From Aureispira anguillae (GTDB taxonomy: Bacteria > Bacteroidota > Bacteroidia > Chitinophagales > Saprospiraceae): a stretch of 64,000 nt of DNA. Where the stretch lies: positions 6,239,001 through 6,303,000 of the forward strand of contig NZ_AP026867.1 in assembly GCF_026000115.1 (NCBI RefSeq). Reading direction: 5' to 3'. The notes under the pieces are model-generated. The model did no database searches and was not told where the DNA came from. It saw only the letters and a list, made by a program, of their open reading frames with translations. The position numbers and the translations under genes were made by a program. Below, piece after piece: positions 35,715 to 44,226 of the stretch; the first letter of the stretch is position 1; each line of letters opens with the position of its first letter.

Positions 35715-36729
35715 AACCTTCCAACTAATAGACCACCCTATTCAAAACTTACACGAATTAGTTCAACACCTAGTATGTGAGGTTTGGTGTAAGGCAGATG
35801 AAAATGGATATGAAAATAAAATTCATATTGATTTTAAACCTATTGTTGATGCTTATGATTGGTTAGAAAATGAGATTAAAGATATATATGAAATTTGTAA
35901 AAATATTGATAATCTTCAAGCTATTTCAGATGCATTTGTTATAAATAATAAAATTGAAGAACTTTGTGAGGGACAGATTCAACCTGTATATTTAGATGCT
36001 TTACCTGATGTTGTTGAAAAAAGAATGAAGCCTCTTTTTGTGAAGTTCTATAATGAACTATTAGAGAGAGCAAAAGTCTACCATACTTATGGTACTAAGA
36101 AAGACTATTTTAACGAAATCTATAAAAAAAACCCTTACTCAACTTGTCCTTGTTGTGGGTATCATATAATGAAATCAAATAGGAGTAAGGGACGAGAAGC
36201 ATTTGACCACTATTTACCCAAAAAATTATACCCTTTTGCAAGTATTAATTTTTTAAACCTAATTCCTCTGTGTTATGAATGTAATTCAACTTATAAGGGA
36301 GAAACTGATACTATTGAGAATGGTAGAAAAGCATTTTATCCCTTTAGTATAGATAAAACAGAAATAGCAATTTCTATGGTTTTGTCAAAAGGAATTGATT
36401 TTGACAATTTGGAAGAAAATGATATTGATATTTCTTTTACTTCACCTCATCAAGAAAAGGTGGATACATGGAATGAACTTTTTGGTATGTCTGATAGGTA
36501 TTTTGAAAAGATTGAACAATTCAGTTTTTCTTTTTTGAACAGACTTTTGGGAAGACTTAGAAAAAGAAGAAAAGATAATCCAGAATTGAAATTTAAGGAT
36601 ATTCTAACGGATACTATTGACGATTATAGGAATGACCCTTTTTTAGAATTTCATTATTTAAAAATCCCTTTGATGAATTCAATATTGAGTGATGGTATAC
36701 TTGCCAAATCTTATGATGAAGCTGGGTGA
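35707..36729 (+). CDS. HNH endonuclease of the ATPase-HNH effector pair
   Basis: 340 residues. A helical N-terminal part (about 1-140) precedes the nuclease domain: a Cys pair CPCCGYHI (about 147-154), then the catalytic stretch FDHYLPKKLYPF (about 166-177, Asp-His), NLIPLCYECNSTYKG (about 183-197) with the second Cys pair and Asn. The D-H ... N ... C-x-x-C arrangement is that of HNH nucleases paired with ATPases such as PtuB/RloB-like proteins. The C-terminal ~140 residues are helical with basic clusters (LLGRLRKRRKDNPE). It starts inside the stop region of the ATPase gene (8-bp overlap), which indicates coupled translation at fixed stoichiometry. Confidence 0.85.
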   Translation: MLRTFQLIDHPIQNLHELVQHLVCEVWCKADENGYENKIHIDFKPIVDAYDWLENEIKDIYEICKNIDNLQAISDAFVINNKIEELCEGQIQPVYLDALPDVVEKRMKPLFVKFYNELLERAKVYHTYGTKKDYFNEIYKKNPYSTCPCCGYHIMKSNRSKGREAFDHYLPKKLYPFASINFLNLIPLCYECNSTYKGETDTIENGRKAFYPFSIDKTEIAISMVLSKGIDFDNLEENDIDISFTSPHQEKVDTWNELFGMSDRYFEKIEQFSFSFLNRLLGRLRKRRKDNPELKFKDILTDTIDDYRNDPFLEFHYLKIPLMNSILSDGILAKSYDEAG

Positions 36730-36760
36730 AAACTTGAAAATAAAAGAATTCAAGAGGTAT

Positions 36761-37165
36761 TTATTTCTTAGTAAAAGAAAATAATTTAAAACCTAGTTTG
36801 ATAGAATGAACATTCTGCAAAACATCATAATCATAACCAATCGCCCAACCTTTAGCAGAAACAAACTGCAAACCAAGAGTAACACTAGAAAATTGATTGA
36901 CATTACCACCACCACCACCAGTTAGCAGCAAGGTACTAACTGGCATTGGATAAGGCTTAGAAATTTCAACGGTTTTAGTAATCAGTTTAGGTACTTTCAA
37001 TTTATAATCCAAAGGATTATTCAATAGCTGCCCTTTTATGGTAGATTCATAATAGAGCGTCAAATTTTCATCACTAATACTATCTTGATAAAGTCTTGCC
37101 TTTTCATGCTTAGACGTGTCAATTTTAGCCGTTAGAACGGTTTGTAGACTTCCCCTAAGCAGCAA
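36761..37165 (-). pseudogene. 5'-truncated fragment resembling small prophage-associated proteins
   Basis: An open frame of 134 codons with no ATG near its start (the only upstream candidate is a TTG directly after an in-frame stop), so the gene is probably cut off at its 5' end. The remaining part reads AKIDTSKHEKARLYQDSISDE, LKVPKLITKTVEISKPYPMP, then a glycine run and a beta-hairpin-rich end SVTLGLQFVSAKGWAIGYDYD. This 'VPK-TKTVEISKPYP linker plus short beta-barrel-like end' is typical of small membrane-anchored proteins in Bacteroidota prophages, from memory. It converges on the defence cassette, 31 bp after the HNH stop. Confidence 0.5.
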
Positions 37166-37231
37166 CCGTTAGTTAAAAGAAAAAACCTTATCTTTGACCT
37201 CTACCCCAAAAGTGATCTACTCCCAAATTTC

Positions 37232-37249
37232 AAAAAAGGGCATAGCCCT
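37232..37249 (-). terminator. weak minus-strand terminator-like hairpin
   Basis: AGGGC / GCCCT 5-bp stem with loop ATA, followed on the minus strand by TTTTTT. No complete minus-strand gene lies upstream, so it may be a relic. Confidence 0.35.
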
Positions 37250-37430
37250 CATAAATTAGATTATTGGTAGGCAAAATGAAGTCTGTTATTCTACTCATTA
37301 ATTTTATTTTTCTAAAAGATAGAGTGTAAAGTTATTATATTAGAGTGAACAACAACAATATCATTGATCACAATAAGCATTGACGGGTTTTATGATAGCC
37401 AATCAATTGCCATAAAAAGAGCAACCCTAT

Positions 37431-38237
37431 ATGAGAGTTTGGGCAACATCAGACCTACACATTGACTATAAAGAAAACTTAGATTGGTTTTTACAACTCT
37501 CAGAAATGGATTATCAGCAAGACATATTAGTTATTGCAGGAGATATTACCCATGATTTAAAAGAAGTTCAGAAACTATTTGAATCCTTGGTACCCAAGTT
37601 TTTTAAGGTGTTATTTGTGCCAGGCAATCACGATGTGTGGCTCAAAGCAAAAGGAGAGGAGGATTCTTTTAAAAAATTCTATCAATTGTTAGCATTGGCA
37701 AACGCAACGGGAGTTCAGACAAGACCTTTTGTGAGTCCTGCTTTAAGTATTGTACCCATATTTGCTTGGTATGATTTTTCTTTTGGGCAACCTTCTGCGG
37801 CAATCCGACGAGCTTGGGTTGATTTTAAGGCTTGTAAATGGATGATGGAGGAAGAGGCATTGACCGATTATTTTTTACAAATGAATGAACCCTTTTTGCA
37901 ACAAAAAAGCAAAGAAATTATCTCTTTCTCTCACTTCTTACCTAGAGCCTCATTAATCCCTTCTAATGTCCCAAAGCTCGTCAAATCTTTACTGCCTGTT
38001 TTTGGCTCTAGCAGAATTGAAGAACAGCTAAAACGATTAAAGACAGATTTACACATTTATGGGCACAGCCATCTTAATAGAAGTGTTCAAAAAGATGGAA
38101 TTTGGTACCTAAACAATGCCTTTGGTTACCCCCATGAAGCACATATTTGCCGTAAAAAGCTCCTAGCCGTTTATGAAAATGGAACGGTAGTAAGGGGAAT
38201 AAAACAATGGCCAGTTGGTCCTAAAGAATCGGATTAA
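37431..38237 (+). CDS. calcineurin-like metallophosphoesterase
   Basis: 268 residues with all metal-binding motifs of the family in order: ATSDLHIDY (D-x-H), VIAGDITHD (GD), FVPGNHDVW (GNHD), FSHFLPR (His), and IYGHSHLN (GHxH). These bind two divalent metals for phosphoester hydrolysis. The substrate is unknown. Related proteins act on cyclic nucleotides, nucleotides or phosphoproteins. Cytosolic, no signal peptide. It begins the right flank of the accessory region and converges on the CHAT gene. Confidence 0.88.
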   Translation: MRVWATSDLHIDYKENLDWFLQLSEMDYQQDILVIAGDITHDLKEVQKLFESLVPKFFKVLFVPGNHDVWLKAKGEEDSFKKFYQLLALANATGVQTRPFVSPALSIVPIFAWYDFSFGQPSAAIRRAWVDFKACKWMMEEEALTDYFLQMNEPFLQQKSKEIISFSHFLPRASLIPSNVPKLVKSLLPVFGSSRIEEQLKRLKTDLHIYGHSHLNRSVQKDGIWYLNNAFGYPHEAHICRKKLLAVYENGTVVRGIKQWPVGPKESD

Positions 38238-38275
38238 TGATGTTTTAGGAGAGTAATGCTATCCTTTTTTCCTAT

Positions 38276-41068
38276 TTATCTCTGACGGTACCAACGAAAG
38301 AATCCATACCCCAATAACACAACCAATAAAGCAAGCCCACTCATCATCATCATGCCCATCTCTTTGAACGTTTTACCTGATTTTGCGACTAACTCTAGCG
38401 CTTCGACATCTCCAGTTTGAACAAATGCAGCCCAAAAAGCTGGATGTAAAGCGGCTTTATTATGTTGGTCTGATAAATAATCTAATTTAGCGGCTCTTAA
38501 TGCTTTTTCTTTGGTCCAGCCCTTGGCAATATTAACATAAAAATTCTTCATAATTTGGCTGGTCGAAAAATCATTGACCTGCCATAAACTCATCAGAATA
38601 GAAGATGCGCCAGCATAAGAAAAAGAGTGCGCTAAGGACATTACCCCTTCGCCTTGTTGAAACTTTCCATAGCCTGTTTCACAAGCAGATAAAACCACCA
38701 AATCTGCGTTTAAATCCAGTTGTGCAATTTCATAGGCACGTAAAAAATTATCTTCTACCGTGGAACTATCTTCAGAAAAAACTAAGCTAGATAGGATTGG
38801 GTTTTTGTTGTCCAAAACTCCATGCATAGCCAAGTGGATAATACCATAATCAGCGGCATTCTTTTTAAAATTACGCTCGCTTGCTGTCAACCCATTATGA
38901 AATTCTCCAAATAAATACTGTTGCATGAGCTCTACCTCTTTTTGTGCGCCTGGTAAGGGTTGCAGACCTTCTCGAACGATTCCAATATTTCCGCTGCGTT
39001 GATGGCTGAATGAATTGGCTGAAACTTTAGGGTATTCAGCCGCAAAGGCAAGAACTCCACGTTTGGGGACATTACGACTTTGTTGACGCTGTTCTTGTCC
39101 CATTAAGATCGTCGCAGAATAACTGTAGCTAATTGGATATTCTTTTAATAAATAAGGATAATTGGCAAAATCCAATGCTTTTTGAGGGGCAGTGGTCAAA
39201 AACGTTTCAAAAGGTAAGTGGCCTAAATTTTGGTCGGGAACAATAATAAGATGTTGCCCTTTTGTAGTTTTTGCCAACAATGGTTTTACAAAGGTGGTAT
39301 AAAAATAACTAGCCGAATTTCTAAACAAAGAATCTGCTTGGACGGAATTTTTGGTAATAAAACGATAATTGGTTAGTGTTTTTCTAAGGTTGAGGGTGTG
39401 CTGATTAAATGCTGTGGGATTAAAATTTAAGGGAACAATATCTAAGGTGTTTTTCGTAACGACAAAGGCATAGTGAAATTCTAAGCCTAAAGCGTATTCA
39501 ATTAAAACCTTATTATCTTTAGCTAGGAAATTTTGAACACTTTCTAAATTACTCAATGCAATGCTATAACGATGTTGATAATAATCGGGATAATCCTTTT
39601 GTAAAGATTCTTTAAATTGCTCGATCTTAATGTTTAAATCATTAATCTCTTGTTGAATTTGATTCTGTTCTTCCTTTGTTGCTGCCTCTATTTGACGTTT
39701 TTGTAAGTTTTTGAGCGTTGCTTTATAGTTTTTTTCTTTTGTTAGAATCCCTGTTGGCAAATCTAGGAGCTTTTGATTTTCTTTAGAACGCAAGGCATTG
39801 ACCAATAGGGTTGATTTACTGCGTTCGGAAAAAAAGAAAGCATCTTCAATGTACTGTTTGTCCTTGGTGTGTTGGTGTAATTCATAAGCATAATAGATAC
39901 TTCGATCAAAAAGAACGGCTGCACCTAGACGAAATAGAATTAATTTATTGGCTTCGGACAAATAGCTGCTCATTAACTTTTCGCCATATTTTGTCATGGC
40001 TTTTACAATCTTATATCCATCTTTTAATGCAGTAACATCATTGGTAGCTTCATAAAGGCGTTTGTACATTTCTATGCTGTACATCATAATCCCTGCTTGC
40101 CCACAGGTGGCCAAAAAGTCATTTTTGAACATTAAATCATCTGCTTGGTCGGGGATACTAGAAAGACTAGTAAAGGTTAGACTATTGGCTAGAAAGGCAT
40201 TGGTAAAGGCCTCTTTCGCTCCGTCAAAATCATTTAATGCGGTATAGGCCACTCCATATTGCATCCATACTCGAGCAAAGGTTAAGTCTTTTGTGCTGAT
40301 AATTTTTTTTGCAATGGGGGTATATTGAAGCAACAAATCTTTGGCTTCTTTTTTACGCTCAACTAAGGCGTAGCATTCTGCCAAATTTGCCGCAATACTA
40401 ATTGCTAATCGAGGCGATTGTTGAGCAATCTTTAACGCAGCTTCATAATTTTTGATGGCTGCTTTGTAGTTGTAATTGTTTTTGATACAAACCCCTAGGT
40501 TGTTGAGTATAATGGCATGATAAATCGTATTGGTTTTGTGCTGTTTTTTTATAATTCTTAGCCCTTCCTTGTACATTGAAATACCTTTGTTCCAGTTTTG
40601 GACACGGGTATAGACAAACCCACTTTCATTAAGCGTTTCAAGGTATTCAGGGGACTGAATCCCCAGTGTTTTTTTGACAGTGGTTAGTGCTTCCTCATAC
40701 ATTCCTGCGGCTTCGTTATAGCGAATTAATAGCATATAAGCATTGGCTAAATCCAATAGTGCTTTTACATAACGAATGTCACTTTTTCCGTAAGCTTGAT
40801 TATTGATCTCCAAAACTTTTTCAAAGACTTCTTTAGCGTACTCATGCTGCCCTAAATGAAGCAATTGTTGACCATAAAGACTTAATTGATGGGCTTGTGA
40901 AATATCTTTATCGTTAAGGTGTTCAAGGGTTTCTGAAGATTGACGCAGGCAAACATCCAAGGGAGTCGCACTTAGACTTTTAGAGTACTCTTTGGGAAAG
41001 TTGAGCATATCTTGAGCAGAAAGTGGGAATGCATAAAACAGGATAAATAGGAGGTATAAATGTTTCAT
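38276..41068 (-). CDS. secreted TPR-CHAT protein (caspase-like protease) with C-terminal membrane helix
   Basis: 930 residues. Signal peptide (KHLYLLFILFYAFPLSAQ), then TPR units from about residue 60 to 330 (EYAKEVFEKVLEINNQAYGKS, YNEAAGMYEEALTTVKKTLG), a helical linker with a coiled-coil stretch (LKNLQKRQIEAATKEEQNQ), and a CHAT domain in the last third. The CHAT catalytic His lies in HLAMHGVLDNKNP (about residue 747) and Cys in VVLSACETGYGKFQQGEG (about 790). A transmembrane helix (MMSGLALLVVLLGYGFF) ends the protein. CHAT proteases act in caspase-like signalling or defence, but the N-terminal signal places this one outside the cytoplasm. Confidence 0.88.
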   Translation of the reverse strand: MKHLYLLFILFYAFPLSAQDMLNFPKEYSKSLSATPLDVCLRQSSETLEHLNDKDISQAHQLSLYGQQLLHLGQHEYAKEVFEKVLEINNQAYGKSDIRYVKALLDLANAYMLLIRYNEAAGMYEEALTTVKKTLGIQSPEYLETLNESGFVYTRVQNWNKGISMYKEGLRIIKKQHKTNTIYHAIILNNLGVCIKNNYNYKAAIKNYEAALKIAQQSPRLAISIAANLAECYALVERKKEAKDLLLQYTPIAKKIISTKDLTFARVWMQYGVAYTALNDFDGAKEAFTNAFLANSLTFTSLSSIPDQADDLMFKNDFLATCGQAGIMMYSIEMYKRLYEATNDVTALKDGYKIVKAMTKYGEKLMSSYLSEANKLILFRLGAAVLFDRSIYYAYELHQHTKDKQYIEDAFFFSERSKSTLLVNALRSKENQKLLDLPTGILTKEKNYKATLKNLQKRQIEAATKEEQNQIQQEINDLNIKIEQFKESLQKDYPDYYQHRYSIALSNLESVQNFLAKDNKVLIEYALGLEFHYAFVVTKNTLDIVPLNFNPTAFNQHTLNLRKTLTNYRFITKNSVQADSLFRNSASYFYTTFVKPLLAKTTKGQHLIIVPDQNLGHLPFETFLTTAPQKALDFANYPYLLKEYPISYSYSATILMGQEQRQQSRNVPKRGVLAFAAEYPKVSANSFSHQRSGNIGIVREGLQPLPGAQKEVELMQQYLFGEFHNGLTASERNFKKNAADYGIIHLAMHGVLDNKNPILSSLVFSEDSSTVEDNFLRAYEIAQLDLNADLVVLSACETGYGKFQQGEGVMSLAHSFSYAGASSILMSLWQVNDFSTSQIMKNFYVNIAKGWTKEKALRAAKLDYLSDQHNKAALHPAFWAAFVQTGDVEALELVAKSGKTFKEMGMMMMSGLALLVVLLGYGFFRWYRQR

Positions 41069-41391
41069 TGGAGTTGTGATTTATAATGCTAGTTGTGATT
41101 ATAAGAGCAAAACAATATTAATTCATAAAAGGTTTATCATCGTTAAATAAATGCCTTCCTAAAAGAGCAAAAAAATAGACGATTTATTCAGCAACTATTA
41201 GCCTGTTGCCAACATTCCATTTTGTAAAACTTTGAATGTGCTTTATTAAGGATAAGCCAACAAAACTTTATGAGTTTAAAAACAAATAACAAAAGTAGAT
41301 GTCATTTTTTATTATTAATTTTGACCACCTACTTAAGTAGCAGTAGCAATACAATGCTACTTTTTGACAACTTCAATGAAAAAACACAACT
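41069..41391. other. intergenic region between divergent CHAT and lgt genes
   Basis: 323 bp holding both promoters. It contains a perfect 12-bp palindrome CTACTTAAGTAG at 41329-41340, about 50 bp before lgt, whose ACTTAAGT core also occurs at 30871 and 56171. No RNA or open frame seen. Confidence 0.4.
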
Positions 41392-42588
41392 ATGTATCCG
41401 AATCTAAGATATGCCTTTTACGATATATTTGGAATAGATCTTCCTGCTTTAGCTTTAGTTCAAACCTATGGTTTTTTTCTAGCCCTAACTTTTTTAGCTT
41501 GTGGCTTAGCCTTAAGTTTAGATCTTAGGCGTCGAGAAAAATTGGGAATTTTGGAGGGAATAGAAGAGGAACAAACGGTAGGAAAACCGCTATCTATAAT
41601 TGATATTTTGACCAATGCGCTGTTGGGCTTTGTTTTTGGTTTTAAGGGTGTTTATGCGTTAATGAATCCTGCACCTTTTGTTGGAAATGATGCTAAAACC
41701 TATCTATTGTCCATGGAACATGGTTCTTGGGTAGGTGGACTGGTGTTAGCGCTTTTGTTTGCCTATTCAAAATACAGAGAAAAACAAAAAGAATTAATTG
41801 AATATCCTACTCCTCAGACCATCCAAAAACTAGTAATGCCCCATCAGAGAGTGAGTGATATTGTTATTGTTGCAGCGATTAGTGGTATTGTTGGCGCTAA
41901 GTTGTTGTATATGACAGAAGTTGATTATGTCTCTTGGGAGGCGGCTCTGCGTGACTTTTTTAGTGGTAGTGGATTGACAGTGTATGGTGGATTTATTTTG
42001 GCGTTTTTTGTTGTTTCTTATTACATTAGAAGCAAAAAAATTCCACTGAGTCAAATGTTGGATGCTTGTGCTCCTGCTATGATTTTGGGAACGGGCTTGG
42101 GGCGTTTGGGCTGCCATTTTTCAGGAGATGGAGATTGGGGAGATCCAAATCGTTATGCAAAACCCTTTAGCTGGATTCCAGATTGGTTGTGGGGATATAC
42201 CTACCCGAATAATGTTATTAATGAGGGAATTCCAATGGAAGATTGTTTTTATCCTGCTGAGTTTGGCAATTATTGTCATATTTTGAAAGAACCCGTTTTT
42301 CCAACACCAATTTATGAGCTCATTATTTGCCTAGTGATTTTTGCCATTTTGTGGACAATCCGTCACAAAGTAACCTTGCATGGAATTGTTTTTTCTGTTT
42401 ACCTTATTTTTACAGGCTTGGAGCGATTCTTATTGGAAATGATACGAATTAATGACGATTATACCGTAGCTGGCTTTTCGCTTTCACAAGCACAATATAT
42501 TGCCATTGTTTTGTTCTTTATTGGTATTGTATTAACAGCTATCTTGTTAGGGAAACAGCGAAAAATGAAGGATGCTGAAGCCGAATAA
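41392..42588 (+). CDS. lgt: prolipoprotein diacylglyceryl transferase
   Basis: 398 residues, polytopic (seven predicted hydrophobic helices). The Lgt signature is LGTGLGRLGCHFSGDGDWG (about residues 233-251) with the conserved Arg and Gly-Asp, and the preceding YGGFILAFFVV and following GLERFLLEMIR are also family segments. It transfers diacylglyceryl from phosphatidylglycerol to the Cys of lipoboxes in the inner membrane, and so acts on the lipoproteins seen elsewhere in this window (for example 3588, 24416 and 54094). The protein is longer than the usual ~280 residues because of extra segments between helices, as often seen in Bacteroidota. Confidence 0.92.
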   Translation: MYPNLRYAFYDIFGIDLPALALVQTYGFFLALTFLACGLALSLDLRRREKLGILEGIEEEQTVGKPLSIIDILTNALLGFVFGFKGVYALMNPAPFVGNDAKTYLLSMEHGSWVGGLVLALLFAYSKYREKQKELIEYPTPQTIQKLVMPHQRVSDIVIVAAISGIVGAKLLYMTEVDYVSWEAALRDFFSGSGLTVYGGFILAFFVVSYYIRSKKIPLSQMLDACAPAMILGTGLGRLGCHFSGDGDWGDPNRYAKPFSWIPDWLWGYTYPNNVINEGIPMEDCFYPAEFGNYCHILKEPVFPTPIYELIICLVIFAILWTIRHKVTLHGIVFSVYLIFTGLERFLLEMIRINDDYTVAGFSLSQAQYIAIVLFFIGIVLTAILLGKQRKMKDAEAE

Positions 42589-42592
42589 TAAG

Positions 42593-42634
42593 GTTGAATA
42601 CTTGGGGCTGTATGCTCTGCTCCAAGTATTCAAC
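42593..42634 (+). terminator. hairpin after lgt, shared with the convergent gene
   Basis: Perfect 13-bp stem GTTGAATACTTGG / CCAAGTATTCAAC (42593-42605 with 42622-42634) around a 16-base loop, between the convergent lgt and membrane protein genes. The T-run is weak on both strands. Confidence 0.6.
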
Positions 42635-42639
42635 TCAAA

Positions 42640-44091
42640 TTAATGCAATTGAGGGTTATAATCTACATAGGTCGTAGTGGTGTCCTGAAAATTGAAGTAT
42701 TCCTTGGGAAGATCTTGATATAAAGTAGCTCCCCACTGTGTTATAAAAAGCTTCGTATGTTTCATTTTGCCCCATTGAGTGAGTCGTTTTCGATCGTCAT
42801 AAATAATAACAGAACGAGATTCGCCAGATTCTATCGTAGATAACATCCAAAATTCATAAGAACTCCCCCAACTTAGCATCAGTGTATCCATTGGAACATG
42901 TTTGGCACTAATGGCTAGCTTTTTATTTTTTGAGGAAGCTGTTTTTTGTAATAATTCTCGTTTCCAATCTAGACAGTCGGTAAATTTTTGGTGCTGAAAA
43001 CCAATATGTATCAATCGACAACTTATGACCAAACTCAAAAGGATTAGAATACGATTTTTAGGAACGAGGGGTAGTATATCTAAGGCAAATGGAAGGGCTA
43101 CAAATAAGCTAAGGGGCATATAAAAGGACTCCATATGGAACTGCACATTGTTATGGGGAAAACAGACGTTGACCAAAAATAAATAGCCAAAGAAAAAGGA
43201 TGCAAGTACCCCAAATTTTAACCATAATTGGTGCTTGCGATAATAGCCCAATAAAATAAATAGAAAGATGGGTAGAAAGTAATAATCCTGAACCACATAA
43301 GTTAAAAACCTGTAATTAGAAGGTAGCCCTAAATAATTAGGAAAAGAATTAATAAAATTCTGCATTAGGCTAATGCCACTATTATCATAAGGAGACTTAA
43401 AATAAAGTGATTTGACGACTAGGATGATGACAGCAATTGGCAATCCACCGACTAAATACTTTTTATAAGTTGCCTCCTCTGTACTCAAAAATGAGAATAA
43501 ACTCATGAAGAGAAATAGAATAAAGGCAAGTGGATGAAAAAAGAGTACGGTAATCAGCATCCCTAAGACCAGTAATAGGCGTAGTAGATGTAATTTCTTA
43601 GTCGAAATGTGTTTTAATACGGCAAAATAGAGAATGATAAAGGTAATGCTCTCTACTAACTCAGATTGAATCCAATAGAAGGTTTCAGCAACAATCAAAA
43701 TATCCGTAAATAATAGGGTTATGGCTAGGGTAGGTTGCCTTAATACTTTGAAACAAAGCACAAAAACAAGAGCCTTATAAGCGATAAAACCAACAGAGTA
43801 GTTGATCATAATATTCTTCAAGGGCAACCCCAAGGCATGACTAAGATACAAAAAGGACTGCGTAAAAAAAGAGCCAAAACGATGGACTTGTATGGCATAA
43901 TCTCCATCTTTTATCATGGCAAAAAAGCGAAACGCCACATCTGCAAAAATGGTACGCTCTTTATAAAAGACAATGGCCAATATGGCTAAAATGGCATAGC
44001 TAAAAAGCCCTAACCAAAATACTTTCTTGGTGGATATCGTAGGAGAAGAAGGCATAGTAAAGTTATAAGTAAAAAAATGCTTTTTTGACAA
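42640..44091 (-). CDS. polytopic membrane protein, glycosyltransferase-like
   Basis: 483 residues with about ten hydrophobic helices and short loops. The first outside loop carries FKIKE-like and acidic residues (ERTIFADVAFRFF, KDGDYAIQVHRFG), reminiscent of GT-C glycosyltransferases, which have a catalytic acidic residue in the first loop. A soluble C-terminal part (from about residue 380, KRELLQKTASSKNKKLAIS) follows. The donor and acceptor are unknown and the GT-C idea is tentative. An internal ATG at 44055 would drop 12 residues and is an equally good start. Confidence 0.6.
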   Translation of the reverse strand: MSKKHFFTYNFTMPSSPTISTKKVFWLGLFSYAILAILAIVFYKERTIFADVAFRFFAMIKDGDYAIQVHRFGSFFTQSFLYLSHALGLPLKNIMINYSVGFIAYKALVFVLCFKVLRQPTLAITLLFTDILIVAETFYWIQSELVESITFIILYFAVLKHISTKKLHLLRLLLVLGMLITVLFFHPLAFILFLFMSLFSFLSTEEATYKKYLVGGLPIAVIILVVKSLYFKSPYDNSGISLMQNFINSFPNYLGLPSNYRFLTYVVQDYYFLPIFLFILLGYYRKHQLWLKFGVLASFFFGYLFLVNVCFPHNNVQFHMESFYMPLSLFVALPFALDILPLVPKNRILILLSLVISCRLIHIGFQHQKFTDCLDWKRELLQKTASSKNKKLAISAKHVPMDTLMLSWGSSYEFWMLSTIESGESRSVIIYDDRKRLTQWGKMKHTKLFITQWGATLYQDLPKEYFNFQDTTTTYVDYNPQLH

Positions 44092-44226
44092 CCCTCAGGC
44101 TCTATCGTGACCAAGAAGTAGCAGTACAGCTAAGTAAACCGTACCGCTAATGCTCAGCTTTTATTTACTAATTCGATTAACGGTGTTGCTACTACGTGGT
44201 TGCCAAAGAACAAAAAAAGTTAACTG
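44092..44226. other. intergenic stretch with partner of the 6.35-kb repeat
   Basis: Minus-strand bases 44201-44171 read AACCACGTAGTAGCAACACC then GTTAATCG and align with 6357-6387. An imperfect inverted repeat (ACCAAGAAGTAGCAG and its complement near 44190) lies in the same gap, so the repeat itself may be hairpin-forming. Confidence 0.35.

Noticed and set aside
30430-36729. an hsdR, recombinase or control-protein gene hidden in the cassette
   Set aside because: No helicase motifs, no tyrosine/serine recombinase motif and no small helix-turn-helix ORF are visible on either strand between 30430 and 36729 beyond the four called genes.
37166-37430. possible second attachment site (copy of the tRNA-Pro 3' end) on the right side of the accessory region
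   Set aside because: I compared the gap with the tRNA 3' sequence and found no matching stretch longer than chance.
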